A stretch of 64,000 bases of DNA from Solwaraspora sp. WMMD791 (GTDB lineage: Bacteria > Actinomycetota > Actinomycetes > Mycobacteriales > Micromonosporaceae): the NCBI RefSeq assembly GCF_029581195.1, contig NZ_CP120737.1:2480001-2544000 (forward strand), given 5' to 3'. Both the position numbers and the translations under genes were made by a program. Under the pieces are notes generated by a model, which did no database searches, had not been told where the DNA came from, and saw only the letters and a program-made list of their open reading frames with translations. Shown here in pieces: positions 1-8,150 of the stretch (the stretch's first letter is position 1; each line of letters opens with the position of its first letter).

Positions 1-1211
1 CACGCCACGAACCCACCGACGCCAACCTCGGCCGGCCGCTGTGCCTCGACTGCTACGACCACGACCACCACGTGGTGTGGAACCTCTACGCCGGTGAACT
101 CTGGCGACGCACCAAACAAGCCGCTGAACGCCACCTCGCCGCCCTCGCCCGACGCCGCGGCATCCCACCCGTCGAGGTCGCCACCAGCACCGGCAAGACC
201 CGCACCGTCCCCCCGGTACGGATCTCCCACGGCAAAGCCGCCGAGTTCCAGACACGCGGAGCCGTCCACTTCCACGCCCTCATCCGCCTCGACGGCGTCC
301 ACCCCGACGACCCGACAGCCGTCGCCCCACCGCCGCCCGGCTTCACCACCACCGATCTCGACCACGCGCTACGCCACGCCGCCACCCAGGTCGCCTACAC
401 CACCCCCACCCACCCCGACCAACCCGCCGGCTGGTCGATTGTCTGGGGCGAACAACTCGACATCCGCCCCATCAACCTCCCCACCAGCGGCGACGTGACT
501 GACCAGATGGCCGCCGGCTACCTTGCCAAGTACGCCACCAAGAGCACCGAGGCCACCGGGCACCGGTCCACCCGTCTCGACGCCGACACCGTCGGCACCT
601 ACGCCGACCCCGACGGGGACCACACTGCCCGCCTCATCGACGCCTGCTGGCGACTCGGCCGGCCCACCGCCACCCCCGCACCACTGACTGACCGGCCACG
701 CGCCGACCACCCCACACCCGGCTTCCGTGCCCGCTGGCAGTGCCCCGACTGCGGCACCCACACCCGTTACCCGGCCTGCCCCACCTGCACCGCCCGCCGT
801 CAATCCGACCTTGACGGCGAACCGGGCGACAGTCGACCCGCCAACCCGTACGCCCGGCTACGCCGCTGGGCACACATGCTCGGCTTCGGCGGCCACTTCC
901 TCACCAAGGCCCGCCGCTACTCCGTCACCTTCCGGCACCTGCGCGACAGCCGCGCCACCTACCGCCGCGAACACGACACCCACCACACCGGCCACCCCGC
1001 AGACGTAGTCCAGGCCGCCGACCACACCGACGCCGACACCACGCTCGTCATCGGCGCACTCACCTTCGCCGGAGCCGGCTGGCACAGCAGCGGAGACGCC
1101 CTGCTCGCCAACACCGCCGCCGCCCTCGCCCGCGAACGACAACGCACCGCCCGCGAAGAACTCGCCCACGAACTCTGGTCCACGACCCGGCCCACCCCCG
1201 CCGCCGCGTGA
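1..1211 (+). CDS. repSA: RepSA-type replication initiator, 5' end cut by window
   Basis: The reading frame is open from the first bases (codons from position 3) to the stop at 1211, so only the N-terminus is missing; a GTG at 72 is not the real start, because family-like sequence (LCLDCYDHDHH) precedes it. Visible motifs are AGELWRRT, a His-hydrophobic-His motif in GAVHFHALIRLDG (HUH-type metal site) and AGYLAKYATKSTE, where the Y-x-x-K-Y tyrosine would be the nicking residue. A four-cysteine cluster (CPDCG...CPTC) forms a zinc-ribbon-like segment. These are features of the RepSA initiators of pSAM2-like actinomycete elements, which start rolling-circle-type replication after excision. It lies directly upstream of xis and int, the usual order in such elements. 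Confidence 0.88.
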   Translation, partial: RHEPTDANLGRPLCLDCYDHDHHVVWNLYAGELWRRTKQAAERHLAALARRRGIPPVEVATSTGKTRTVPPVRISHGKAAEFQTRGAVHFHALIRLDGVHPDDPTAVAPPPPGFTTTDLDHALRHAATQVAYTTPTHPDQPAGWSIVWGEQLDIRPINLPTSGDVTDQMAAGYLAKYATKSTEATGHRSTRLDADTVGTYADPDGDHTARLIDACWRLGRPTATPAPLTDRPRADHPTPGFRARWQCPDCGTHTRYPACPTCTARRQSDLDGEPGDSRPANPYARLRRWAHMLGFGGHFLTKARRYSVTFRHLRDSRATYRREHDTHHTGHPADVVQAADHTDADTTLVIGALTFAGAGWHSSGDALLANTAAALARERQRTAREELAHELWSTTRPTPAAA

Positions 1212-1242
1212 CCACCCCGCCAACCGCAGAGAAAGGAACACG

Positions 1243-1440
1243 TTGGAACCCACCCCCGCTACCCGGCCCCGTGTCCTGCGCGTCGAGGAAGCCGCGCGTG
1301 AACTCGGCATCGGCCGGTCACTGGTCTACGACCTGATCCGTTCCGGCCGGCTGCGGTCGTTCAAGGTCGGAAGCCGCCGACTGATCCCGGCTGCCGCCAT
1401 CGACGAAGCAATCGACCGACTCTCCCAGGAGGCAGCCTGA
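1243..1440 (+). CDS. xis: Excisionase-like MerR/HTH_17 DNA-binding protein
   Basis: A 65-residue protein that is nearly all one winged-helix domain: VEEAARELGIGRSLVYDLIR is the helix-turn-helix and SFKVGSRRLIP the wing, as in the helix-turn-helix domain family 17 excisionases of actinomycete elements. It begins with TTG, chosen because GAAAGGA lies just upstream. Its TGA overlaps the ATG of the integrase in a TGATG junction, so the two are translationally coupled. The expected role is to bind near the attachment sites and direct the integrase toward excision; it could also regulate repSA. Confidence 0.85.
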   Translation: MEPTPATRPRVLRVEEAARELGIGRSLVYDLIRSGRLRSFKVGSRRLIPAAAIDEAIDRLSQEAA

Positions 1441-2684
1441 TGGTCAGCGACAATCCCCGCCGCCGCTCCGGCGGCCCCGGCCGCAACCCCAACGGTGAAG
1501 GCTCGATCTACCAACGGGCCAGCGATGGCCGGTGGGTCGGTCAGGCATACGTGCTGACCACCGACGGCACTCGCAGACGCAAAGCCGTCTACGGCGCGAC
1601 CTGGCAGGAAGCACACGACAAACTGACCGCACTCAAGGCTCAGTCTCGGCAGGGCATCCCCATCCCGGACCGGGCGTGGAAGCTCGCCGACTACCTGCCG
1701 TACTGGCTCGCCGGGTACGTCGCCGACCTCAAGCCGACCACCGCCCGAGGCTACGAGAGCGCCATCCGGCTCCACCTAATCCCCGCGCTCGGCACCAAGC
1801 GGGTCGATGGGCTCCAGGTGCAACACGTGCGCACGTTCCTCGACGAGTTCCGCCGCAAGTGCCTCTGCTGCACGGCCGGGACCGACAAGAACCGGCCGGC
1901 TGATCGGCAGTGCTGCTCTGCCGGTCGCTGCTGCGCGCACTACCCGAGCGCGCGTCAGATTCAGTTCGTGCACGCCGTGCTGCGAAACGCGCTGCAGCAC
2001 GCGATGCGGGAAGAACTCGTTTCCCGCAACGTCGCCAAGCTGGTCCGCGTCCCGTCGCCGCGATACAAGGTCGGCAAGGGACTGCCGGTGGAACAGGCGC
2101 GGACGTTGCTCGCCGCCGCAGAAGGGCACCGGTTGTACGCGCTGTACGTCGTCGCCGCCACGATGGGACTACGACGCGGGGAACTGCTCGGACTCCGCTG
2201 GTCGGATCTCGACCTCGACAACGGCACGGTCAGCATCGCGCAGACTGTCCAGCGGGCCGGCGGCAAACTGCATCTGCAGGACACCAAGACGGAGGATTCG
2301 GAAAGCGTGCTGCCACTGCCGGACTGGACCTGGATGGTGCTGCTCGACCACCAGAAGGATCAGCAACGGGAGCGGGATCGGCTCGCCGAGGTCTGGGAGG
2401 ATCACGACCTGGTCTTCCCATCCGAGCGGGGAACCCCGATGGAGCCGCGCAACCTGAACCGGCACTTCGCCGCGCTGCGGGACAAGGCGGGGCTACTCGA
2501 TGTCCGGCTGCACGACTTCCGACACACGGTCGTTTCGCTGCTGATGGAGTTGGGCGTACCGCCGCACGTCGTCCAGGCCATCGCCCGGCACGCGGACGTA
2601 AAGATCACGCTGAAGATCTACGCGCATGCGAACCTCGACGTGATGCGCCAGGCGCTCGGCAAGCTCGACGGGCGGCTGTCGTGA
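1440..2684 (+). CDS. int: Tyrosine site-specific integrase of the element
   Basis: A 414-residue tyrosine recombinase. The N-terminus (GEGSIYQRASDGRWVGQ) is an arm-binding domain, followed by a helical core-binding domain with a cysteine-rich insertion (CLCC...CCSAGRCCAHYP, about residues 140-165) typical of actinobacterial integrases. The catalytic domain carries Arg245 (GLRRGELLGLRW), His358/Arg361 (HDFRH), His381 (IARHADV) and the nucleophile Tyr394 (KIYAHAN). It would insert the element into, and with Xis remove it from, the tRNA-Val gene 79 bases downstream. It is coupled to xis by overlapping stop and start codons. The full catalytic set suggests it is active. Confidence 0.95.
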   Translation: MVSDNPRRRSGGPGRNPNGEGSIYQRASDGRWVGQAYVLTTDGTRRRKAVYGATWQEAHDKLTALKAQSRQGIPIPDRAWKLADYLPYWLAGYVADLKPTTARGYESAIRLHLIPALGTKRVDGLQVQHVRTFLDEFRRKCLCCTAGTDKNRPADRQCCSAGRCCAHYPSARQIQFVHAVLRNALQHAMREELVSRNVAKLVRVPSPRYKVGKGLPVEQARTLLAAAEGHRLYALYVVAATMGLRRGELLGLRWSDLDLDNGTVSIAQTVQRAGGKLHLQDTKTEDSESVLPLPDWTWMVLLDHQKDQQRERDRLAEVWEDHDLVFPSERGTPMEPRNLNRHFAALRDKAGLLDVRLHDFRHTVVSLLMELGVPPHVVQAIARHADVKITLKIYAHANLDVMRQALGKLDGRLS

Positions 2685-2762
2685 ACGCGGTTGCTGTCAC
2701 CGTTGCTGTCAGCGGGCCGGCTGGCTGGCCCTCGACGACGCTCCGTCGCTGGTCGGGATGGG

Positions 2763-2810
2763 TGGGCGCGGCAGGTTTCGAACCTGCGACCCCTCGCTTG
2801 TAAGGCGAGT
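2763..2810. other. Probable attachment site (attR/attL) in tRNA 3' half
   Basis: Integrases of this type recombine at the 3' half of a tRNA gene, from the anticodon loop to the 3' end, and int ends just outside it. The element therefore probably occupies the DNA to the left, and a second copy of this segment should lie beyond the left window edge. The exact core cannot be seen because the other junction is absent. Confidence 0.55.
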
Positions 2811-2834
2811 GCTCTTCCACTGAGCTACGCGCCC
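2763..2834 (-). tRNA. tRNA-Val (anticodon UAC)
   Basis: The minus strand folds into a complete cloverleaf of 72 bases. The acceptor stem is GGGCGCG paired with CGCGCCC, the D arm contains AGCTCAGTGG, the anticodon stem is CTCGC/GCGAG around the loop CTTACAA (anticodon TAC), and the T arm contains GGTTCGAAACC. The discriminator is A and no CCA is encoded (the template continues CCC). Its 3' end faces the integrase gene, the usual arrangement for a tRNA used as an integration site. Confidence 0.95.
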
Positions 2835-2970
2835 GGGCATGGCGGACGTACCGCCCCGGCGGCGGCTAGCTTACCCTGCCACGGTCGCCGGCCCGGCGGC
2901 CCCGTCCCATGCTGCGGAACGCGGCGTACCGGACCGGCCGGCACGAACAGCGGGAGCTACCCGGCAGGGA

Positions 2971-3005
2971 CAGCGGGACCTGCCGGACGGTGGCTGGTCC
3001 CGCTG
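2971..3005 (-). terminator. Hairpin downstream of ahpE
   Basis: Arms CAGCGGGACC (2971-2980) and GGTCCCGCTG (2996-3005) form a perfect 10-bp stem about 30 bases after the ahpE stop. There is no U-tract, which is usual for high-GC actinobacteria. Confidence 0.55.
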
Positions 3006-3035
3006 CGTACCGCCGGGGTCCGCCGGTCCGGGTGG

Positions 3036-3500
3036 TCAGTCGGACAGCTCGGCGATGGCCTTGCGCCAGACTGCCTGATCGCGGGCCTGGCCGGGGCCGT
3101 TCATCTCGGCGAACCGGACCACGCCGGCCTTGTCGATGAGGAAGGTGCCACGGTTGGCGATCCCGGCGGCGTCGTTGAACACCCCGTACGCCTGGGCGAC
3201 GGCACCGTGCGGCCAGAAGTCGGCGAGCAGGGGGAACTGGAACCCTTCCTGCTCGGCCCAGATCTTGTGGGTGTAGACCGAGTCGACGCTGACCGTCAAC
3301 GTCTGCACGTCGTCGTTGACGTACGCCTCGAGGTTGTCCCGGACCTCCTGCAGCTCGCCCTGGCAGGTGCCGGTGAACGCGAGCGGGTAGAAGATCAGCA
3401 GGACCGCCTGCCGACCTCGGAAGTCGGCCAGCCGGACCTCCTGGTTGTTCTGGTCCTTGAGAGTGAACTCCGGTGCCTGCGTACCGACCTCGACTGCCAT
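3036..3500 (-). CDS. ahpE: AhpE-like one-cysteine peroxiredoxin
   Basis: A 154-residue thioredoxin-fold peroxidase that reduces hydrogen peroxide, organic peroxides and peroxynitrite in the cytoplasm. The peroxidatic cysteine is Cys46 in YPLAFTGTCQGEL, matching the P-x-x-x-T-x-x-C signature; the length and the start MAVEVGTQAPEF fit the AhpE class. The ATG at 3498-3500 is preceded by AGGAGCG, which settles the start although the frame stays open further upstream. It lies 14 bases after the DUF3052 gene on the same strand, a pairing seen in other actinobacteria near aceE. The resolving partner is not identifiable here. Confidence 0.92.
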   Translation of the reverse strand: MAVEVGTQAPEFTLKDQNNQEVRLADFRGRQAVLLIFYPLAFTGTCQGELQEVRDNLEAYVNDDVQTLTVSVDSVYTHKIWAEQEGFQFPLLADFWPHGAVAQAYGVFNDAAGIANRGTFLIDKAGVVRFAEMNGPGQARDQAVWRKAIAELSD

Positions 3501-3514
3501 GTCCGCTCCTTCGC

Positions 3515-3952
3515 TCACTTCTTCGCCTTGGCCCCACGGCGCAGGACCAGCCGGGCGGCGCTCCAGTCCTTGCCGGCGTTGACCATGGAAGTCTGCTGGA
3601 GTCCGGCGCTGGGCGCGGACTCGTTGATGTCGCTCGGTTCGACGTGGCCGTCGCGCCCGGCCTTGGGCGTCAGCAGCCACACCACGCCGTTGTCGGCCAG
3701 CGGGCCGAGGGAGTCGACGAGCAGTTCGAACAGGTCCCCGTCCCCGTCGCGGTACCACAGCAGCACCGCGTCGACGACCTCGTCGGTGTCCTCGTCGACC
3801 AACTCGCCGCAGCGGTCGGCCAGGGCGTCGCGGAGATCCTGGTCGACGTCGTCGTCGTAGCCGATCTCCATGACCACCATGCCCGGCTCGATGCCGAACC
3901 GGTCCGCCAGGCTCCGTACGCCGTCGGCGGCCTGACCAGCGGTCGCGCTCAC
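3515..3952 (-). CDS. DUF3052 family protein
   Basis: A 145-residue protein beginning VSATAGQAADGVRSLADRFG, the characteristic opening of actinobacterial DUF3052 proteins. The GTG at 3950-3952 has a strong GAGGAGG nine bases upstream, so the longer open frame to 4015 is not used. The middle is very acidic (YDDDVDQDLRDALADRCGEL, then DEDTDEVVDAV) and the C-terminus basic (RRGAKAKK). The function is unknown. It is probably cotranscribed with ahpE, and aceE lies nearby, which is the conserved setting of this family. Confidence 0.85.
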   Translation of the reverse strand: MSATAGQAADGVRSLADRFGIEPGMVVMEIGYDDDVDQDLRDALADRCGELVDEDTDEVVDAVLLWYRDGDGDLFELLVDSLGPLADNGVVWLLTPKAGRDGHVEPSDINESAPSAGLQQTSMVNAGKDWSAARLVLRRGAKAKK

Positions 3953-4061
3953 TGTTGCTTGCCTCCTCGTCTTGAGCTGCCGGTATCCATCAGACACCGA
4001 TAGCGGGTAGTTCACACAGTTGTGCCGGCCGGCGCAAGTGGCGCACCGAGTTCACCGGAAT

Positions 4062-6482
4062 TTACCGCGCCAGCAGCGCTCGGGCACCCTGGGTGATGGC
4101 ATCTTCGCTGACCAGCACCTGATGGGCGGCGGGGCCCAGCGGGATGAGCGAGTCGAGCGCGGCGATGCGGGCGGCGGCACCCACGTACCCGGCTTCGACG
4201 AGCGCGGCGAGCACCCCTTCGCCGACTCCGCCGGAGCGGCGGGTCTCGTCGACGATGAGCACCCGGCCGGTGGCGGTGGCCTCCCGCGCGATGTCGGCGA
4301 CCGGCAGCGGGGCCAGCCAGCGCAGGTCGACGACGCGGCAGCCGATCCCCTCGGCGGCCAACCGGGCGGCGACCCGCAGCGACATCCGTACGCCGTTGCC
4401 GAAGGTGATCACGGTCAGGTCCTCGGCGCTGCCGATCGGGTAGCTGCGGGCCCGTCCGATCGGAACGTGTCCGGTGCCCCACTCGCCGGGCGGCGGGTAG
4501 GGTGCGAGCCACTGCCCGTCGTCGGCGGCGTACAGGTCGCGGGTGGCGTACCCGGCGACGGGTTCGACGAAGACGCAGACGCTGCCGTCGACGGCGGCGC
4601 TGGCCAGGCAGGACCGCAGCAGTCCGGCGGCGTCGGCGGCCCGGGCGGGTACCGCCAGCACGATCCCGGGGATGTCGCGCAGCACCGCGAGGGAGTTGTC
4701 GTTGTGCCGGTGTCCGCCCAGTGCGTCCTGGTACGCCAGGCCGGGCACCCGCAGCACGAGTGGGTTGCGGTAGCCGCCCCGGGAGAGGAACTGCAAGGTG
4801 GCGGCTTCGCCGCGCAGCTGGTCCTCGCCGCCGTGCAGGTAGGTCAGGTACGGCAGCTCGACCACCGGCAGCTGCCCGGCCAGGCCGGCGCCGAGCGCGT
4901 GGCCGAGGACGGTGGTGGCGTCGCCGGTGGTGTCGAACACCCGGTTGCCGCCGAAGCGCTCCCGTAGCCCGGCGGTGACGCCGTACCGGCCGCCCTTGGC
5001 CGCCACGTCGGCGCCGAGAATGATCATCCCGGGGTAGGCGAGCAGCCCGTCGGCGAGGGTCGCGTTGATCGTCTCGGCGAGGGTCATCGGGCCGCGTTCC
5101 TCGGGCAGCCGGGTGCCCAGGACGTTGGCGCGGGCGGTGGCGGCGGCGCCGGCCGCGCGGGCGCCGGTGTCGGTGACCACCCGGGCGACCCGGATCGGCC
5201 GACGCGGCGCGGTGGTGGCGACGACCTGGGCGGCGGTGGCGAGTTTCGGCTCGCCGATGACCTCCTCGGCGACCTTGCGGACCTGCCAGCCGACCTCGTC
5301 GTACCGGGAGATGATCTCGTCCGGGGTGGCCAGGCCGGCCGCGACGAGCAGCCGCGCGGTGCCGACCAGCGGGTCGCGGTCGACGTCGCGGTCGATCTCC
5401 TCGGCGCTGCGGTACGCCGATTCGGCGTCGGTGCCGGCATGCCCCATCAGCCGTACGGTGGACAGGTGCAGCAGCGCCGGCCGGCGCTGCTCGCGGACCC
5501 AGGCGGCGGCCTGCGTCGCGATGTCGTAGGTCTGGGCGAGGTCGCAGCCGTCGGCGGCGAAGTAGTGCAGTCCGGGTCGGGAGCGCAGCGTCGCGGCGAC
5601 CCAGCCCTCGGGCGACCGTACGCTGACGCCGAGCCCGTTGTCCTCGCAGACGAACAACACCGGGGCCTTCTGTCCGGTGTGGTCGGCGTGGCCGGCGGCG
5701 GTGAAGGCGGCGGTGGCGGCGGCGTGGTTGACCGCGGCGTCGCCGAAGCTGCAGACCACGATCGCGTCGTCCGGCCAGGGCAGCCGTGGTTCGAGGTACG
5801 GGCGGCTGGCCGCGGCCGAGCGGGCCAGCCCGGGTTGGCGTTGGCGCACCGTCGGGACCAGCCGGCGCATCCGTTCGATGGCGAGCGCCAGGCCGACCGA
5901 CCGGGGCAGGTGCGCGGCGACGGTGCCCGAGGTGGGGACGACGGCGATCCCGGTGTTGCCGAAGACCGTGGCCCGGCCGCCGGTGATCGGGTCGGCGGCG
6001 GAGGCGACCGCGCCGCGCAGTACGTCGCGGGCGGCGTCGGAGACGGGGTCGGTCTCCGCCTCGGCGGCCCCGGCGTCAGCGTCAGCGTCGGCGTCGGCGT
6101 CGGGTCCGGCCATGCCGGGGGCGTGTCCGACGGGCAGCGCGGCCCGGGCGACCCGGGCGCAGTAGAAGCCGCCGGACCGGTAGTGCAGCAACGCGGGGTC
6201 GGTGACCCGGACGGCCGCGGCCACTGCCGCGTTTCCTTCGTGTCCGGACGATCCGAGGGTGTCGAAGCCTTCGCCGAAGCTGCGCAGCCAGCGCTTGGCC
6301 AGGTCGAGGTGGCGGCTGGTGAGTTGGGCGTCGAACAGGGCGAGCGCGGTCTGGCCGGTGAGGACGGTGTCGTCGCGGACCGGTTCCTGGGGGGCGCGGC
6401 GGTCGGTCGGGCCGGTCATCTGGGCGACCGCGGTGCGGAACCGCTCGTCGAGGTCCTGCGGGGTGGTCACGTCGGACAGCAT
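4062..6482 (-). CDS. Fused alpha-beta 2-oxoacid dehydrogenase E1 (thiamine diphosphate)
   Basis: An 806-residue protein joining both E1 subunits that are separate in branched-chain 2-oxoacid and classical alpha2beta2 pyruvate dehydrogenases. The N-terminal half (about 40-430) has the thiamine diphosphate motif as SFGDAAVNH followed by CEDNGLGVS. The C-terminal half (about 460-806) is transketolase-like, with YLTYLHGGEDQLRGEAAT and a C-terminal domain with DLRWLAPLP and VDETRRSGGVGEG. Such enzymes decarboxylate a 2-oxoacid and pass the acyl group to a lipoyl E2; no E2 or E3 is present here, so the substrate is uncertain. An Asp-Ala repeat at residues 128-137 looks like a recent six-base repeat expansion. 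The ATG is at 6480-6482; a GTG four codons later is possible. Confidence 0.85.
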   Translation of the reverse strand: MLSDVTTPQDLDERFRTAVAQMTGPTDRRAPQEPVRDDTVLTGQTALALFDAQLTSRHLDLAKRWLRSFGEGFDTLGSSGHEGNAAVAAAVRVTDPALLHYRSGGFYCARVARAALPVGHAPGMAGPDADADADADAGAAEAETDPVSDAARDVLRGAVASAADPITGGRATVFGNTGIAVVPTSGTVAAHLPRSVGLALAIERMRRLVPTVRQRQPGLARSAAASRPYLEPRLPWPDDAIVVCSFGDAAVNHAAATAAFTAAGHADHTGQKAPVLFVCEDNGLGVSVRSPEGWVAATLRSRPGLHYFAADGCDLAQTYDIATQAAAWVREQRRPALLHLSTVRLMGHAGTDAESAYRSAEEIDRDVDRDPLVGTARLLVAAGLATPDEIISRYDEVGWQVRKVAEEVIGEPKLATAAQVVATTAPRRPIRVARVVTDTGARAAGAAATARANVLGTRLPEERGPMTLAETINATLADGLLAYPGMIILGADVAAKGGRYGVTAGLRERFGGNRVFDTTGDATTVLGHALGAGLAGQLPVVELPYLTYLHGGEDQLRGEAATLQFLSRGGYRNPLVLRVPGLAYQDALGGHRHNDNSLAVLRDIPGIVLAVPARAADAAGLLRSCLASAAVDGSVCVFVEPVAGYATRDLYAADDGQWLAPYPPPGEWGTGHVPIGRARSYPIGSAEDLTVITFGNGVRMSLRVAARLAAEGIGCRVVDLRWLAPLPVADIAREATATGRVLIVDETRRSGGVGEGVLAALVEAGYVGAAARIAALDSLIPLGPAAHQVLVSEDAITQGARALLAR

Positions 6483-6678
6483 TACCGACGCTCGCCAGGG
6501 ACGGCCACCGGGCGGCGGGCGGGCCGCGGGGCCGGGTCGGGGCAGGCGGCAGCGCCGCTGGTGGCCGGGGAGGTCATGGTCGCGATGCTACGCGGCGTCG
6601 CGGCGAACGGCAGGACAGCCGCGCCGCCGGGTGCGGCTGGACGAGGGGGACGGCCGTTGCGGCAGCGGTATATCATCG

Positions 6679-6696
6679 AGTTCAGTACGTTCTGAA
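6679..6696. promoter_or_regulatory. Inverted repeat, candidate GbsR/MarR operator
   Basis: Perfect arms GTTCAG (6679-6684) and CTGAAC (6691-6696) with a six-base spacer lie 62 bases before the regulator start and just after an AT-rich TATATCAT stretch that could be a -10 element. The position suits repression of the regulator-exporter operon by its own product. The binding protein is inferred from proximity only. Confidence 0.5.
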
Positions 6697-6757
6697 CGTT
6701 CGCAACGCGACGAAATCAAGATCGATCCGCGAAGCAAGATCGACAGCGAGGAGTGCC

Positions 6758-7246
6758 ATGGTTGCCGACCTGCCCGTCGAACGGCGCTACGCCGAACACG
6801 CCGGGGTGGTCCTCGGTGGGATGGGCCTGCCGCCGGCCGCCGGCAAGATCCTCGGCTGGCTGCTGATCTGCGATCCCCCGAGTCAGACCAGCAGCGACCT
6901 GGCCGCCGCCCTCGATCTGTCCAAGGGCTCGGTCAGCACCAACATCCGACTGCTGGAGCAGGGCGGCCTCATCCTGCGGGTGCCCGTTCCCGGCCGGCGC
7001 GGGGTGGCGTACCAGGTCGAACCGGCCGGCCTCGCCAAGCCGGACATCGCCAAGTTCCGGATCTTCCGGGAACTGCTCGACCAGGGAGTGGAACTGGCCG
7101 GCGGTCCGCAGGCGCGCACCAGCGAACGGCTCGTCTACCTGCGTGACTTCTACGCGTTCATCGAGCGCGAGATGCCGTTGATCGTCCGACGCTTCGAAGC
7201 GGAGCGTCGAAGCAACCAAGCCAAGGAGGCGAGGTCCGATGGCTGA
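6758..7246 (+). CDS. GbsR/MarR-type transcriptional regulator
   Basis: A 162-residue winged-helix protein. The DNA-binding core spans about residues 25-95, with recognition region SSDLAAALDLSKGSVSTNIR and wing VPVPGRRGVAYQVE. The C-terminal helical part (about 100-150) would dimerise. The ATG at 6758 follows GAGGAG. Its end overlaps the ABC ATPase start by eight bases, so it is probably the first gene of a self-regulated exporter operon. GbsR-like regulators of this layout usually repress an adjacent transporter and respond to a small ligand; the ligand cannot be guessed from sequence. Confidence 0.85.
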   Translation: MVADLPVERRYAEHAGVVLGGMGLPPAAGKILGWLLICDPPSQTSSDLAAALDLSKGSVSTNIRLLEQGGLILRVPVPGRRGVAYQVEPAGLAKPDIAKFRIFRELLDQGVELAGGPQARTSERLVYLRDFYAFIEREMPLIVRRFEAERRSNQAKEARSDG

Positions 7247-8150
7247 CCCGGCCATCCGTACCGAACGACTCGTCAAGACCTACGGCCGCAACCGCGGCCT
7301 GACCGGCCTCGACCTTCAGGTCGAGACCGCCGAGGTGTACGGCTTCCTCGGCCCGAACGGGGCCGGCAAGTCCACCACCATCCGACTACTGCTGGACCTG
7401 ATCCGGCCGACCAGCGGCACCGTACGGGTGCTCGGGCTCGACCCGCGCACCGACGGCGTGGCCCTGCGGCGGAGGATCGGCTACCTGGCCGGCGACTTCG
7501 TCGTCGACGGCCGGCAGACCGGTCACGAACTGCTCACCTACCTGGGCAACCTGCGCGGCGGCGTACCCCGGGCCCGGATCACCGAGCTGGCCGAGCGGCT
7601 CGACCTCGACCTCAGTCGACGGATCAAGGGCCTGTCCAAGGGCAACCGGCAGAAGGTCGGCGTCGTGCAGGCGTTCATGCACTCCCCGGAACTGCTCATC
7701 CTCGACGAGCCGACCAGCGGGCTGGATCCGTTCCTGCAGCAGGAGTTCGTCACGATGGTCCGGGAGGCGAAGGCCGCCGGGCAGACCGTCTTCATGTCCT
7801 CGCACGTGATGAGCGAGGTCCAGCAGACCGCCGACCGGGTCGGCATCATCCGCGACGGACAGCTGGTCGCCGTCGACGGGGTCGAGCAGCTGCGCGACCG
7901 CGCGGTCCGGCAGATCGAGATCGTCTTCGACGCCCCGGTGCCCGCCACCGAGTTCGAGGCGGTGCCGGGCGTCAGCGACCTCACGGTCAGCGGCCACCGG
8001 CTGCGGTGCCGGCTGGACGGGCGGGCCGATCCGCTGATCAAGGCGGCGAGTCGGCACACCGTGATCAGCCTGCTAGCCGAGGAGCCCGACCTGGAGGAGC
8101 TGTTCTTCACCTACTACCGGCGGGAGGAGGCCGACCGTGCTGCTGTCTGA
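7239..8150 (+). CDS. ABC transporter ATP-binding protein
   Basis: A 303-residue ABC-2 type ATPase. Walker A is GPNGAGKST, the signature is LSKGNRQK, Walker B is LLILDEPTSGLDP and the switch histidine is in SSHVMSEV. The C-terminal part (about 215-303) is the extra domain common in drug and antibiotic exporter ATPases. The gene overlaps both the regulator upstream and the permease downstream (14 bases), indicating translational coupling. The substrate is unknown; the family exports drugs, lipids or antibiotics. Confidence 0.93.
   Translation: MADPAIRTERLVKTYGRNRGLTGLDLQVETAEVYGFLGPNGAGKSTTIRLLLDLIRPTSGTVRVLGLDPRTDGVALRRRIGYLAGDFVVDGRQTGHELLTYLGNLRGGVPRARITELAERLDLDLSRRIKGLSKGNRQKVGVVQAFMHSPELLILDEPTSGLDPFLQQEFVTMVREAKAAGQTVFMSSHVMSEVQQTADRVGIIRDGQLVAVDGVEQLRDRAVRQIEIVFDAPVPATEFEAVPGVSDLTVSGHRLRCRLDGRADPLIKAASRHTVISLLAEEPDLEELFFTYYRREEADRAAV

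Noticed and set aside
72-74. GTG at 72 as the start of the replication initiator
   Set aside because: Family-like codons continue in frame to the window edge, so this is an internal valine of a cut gene.
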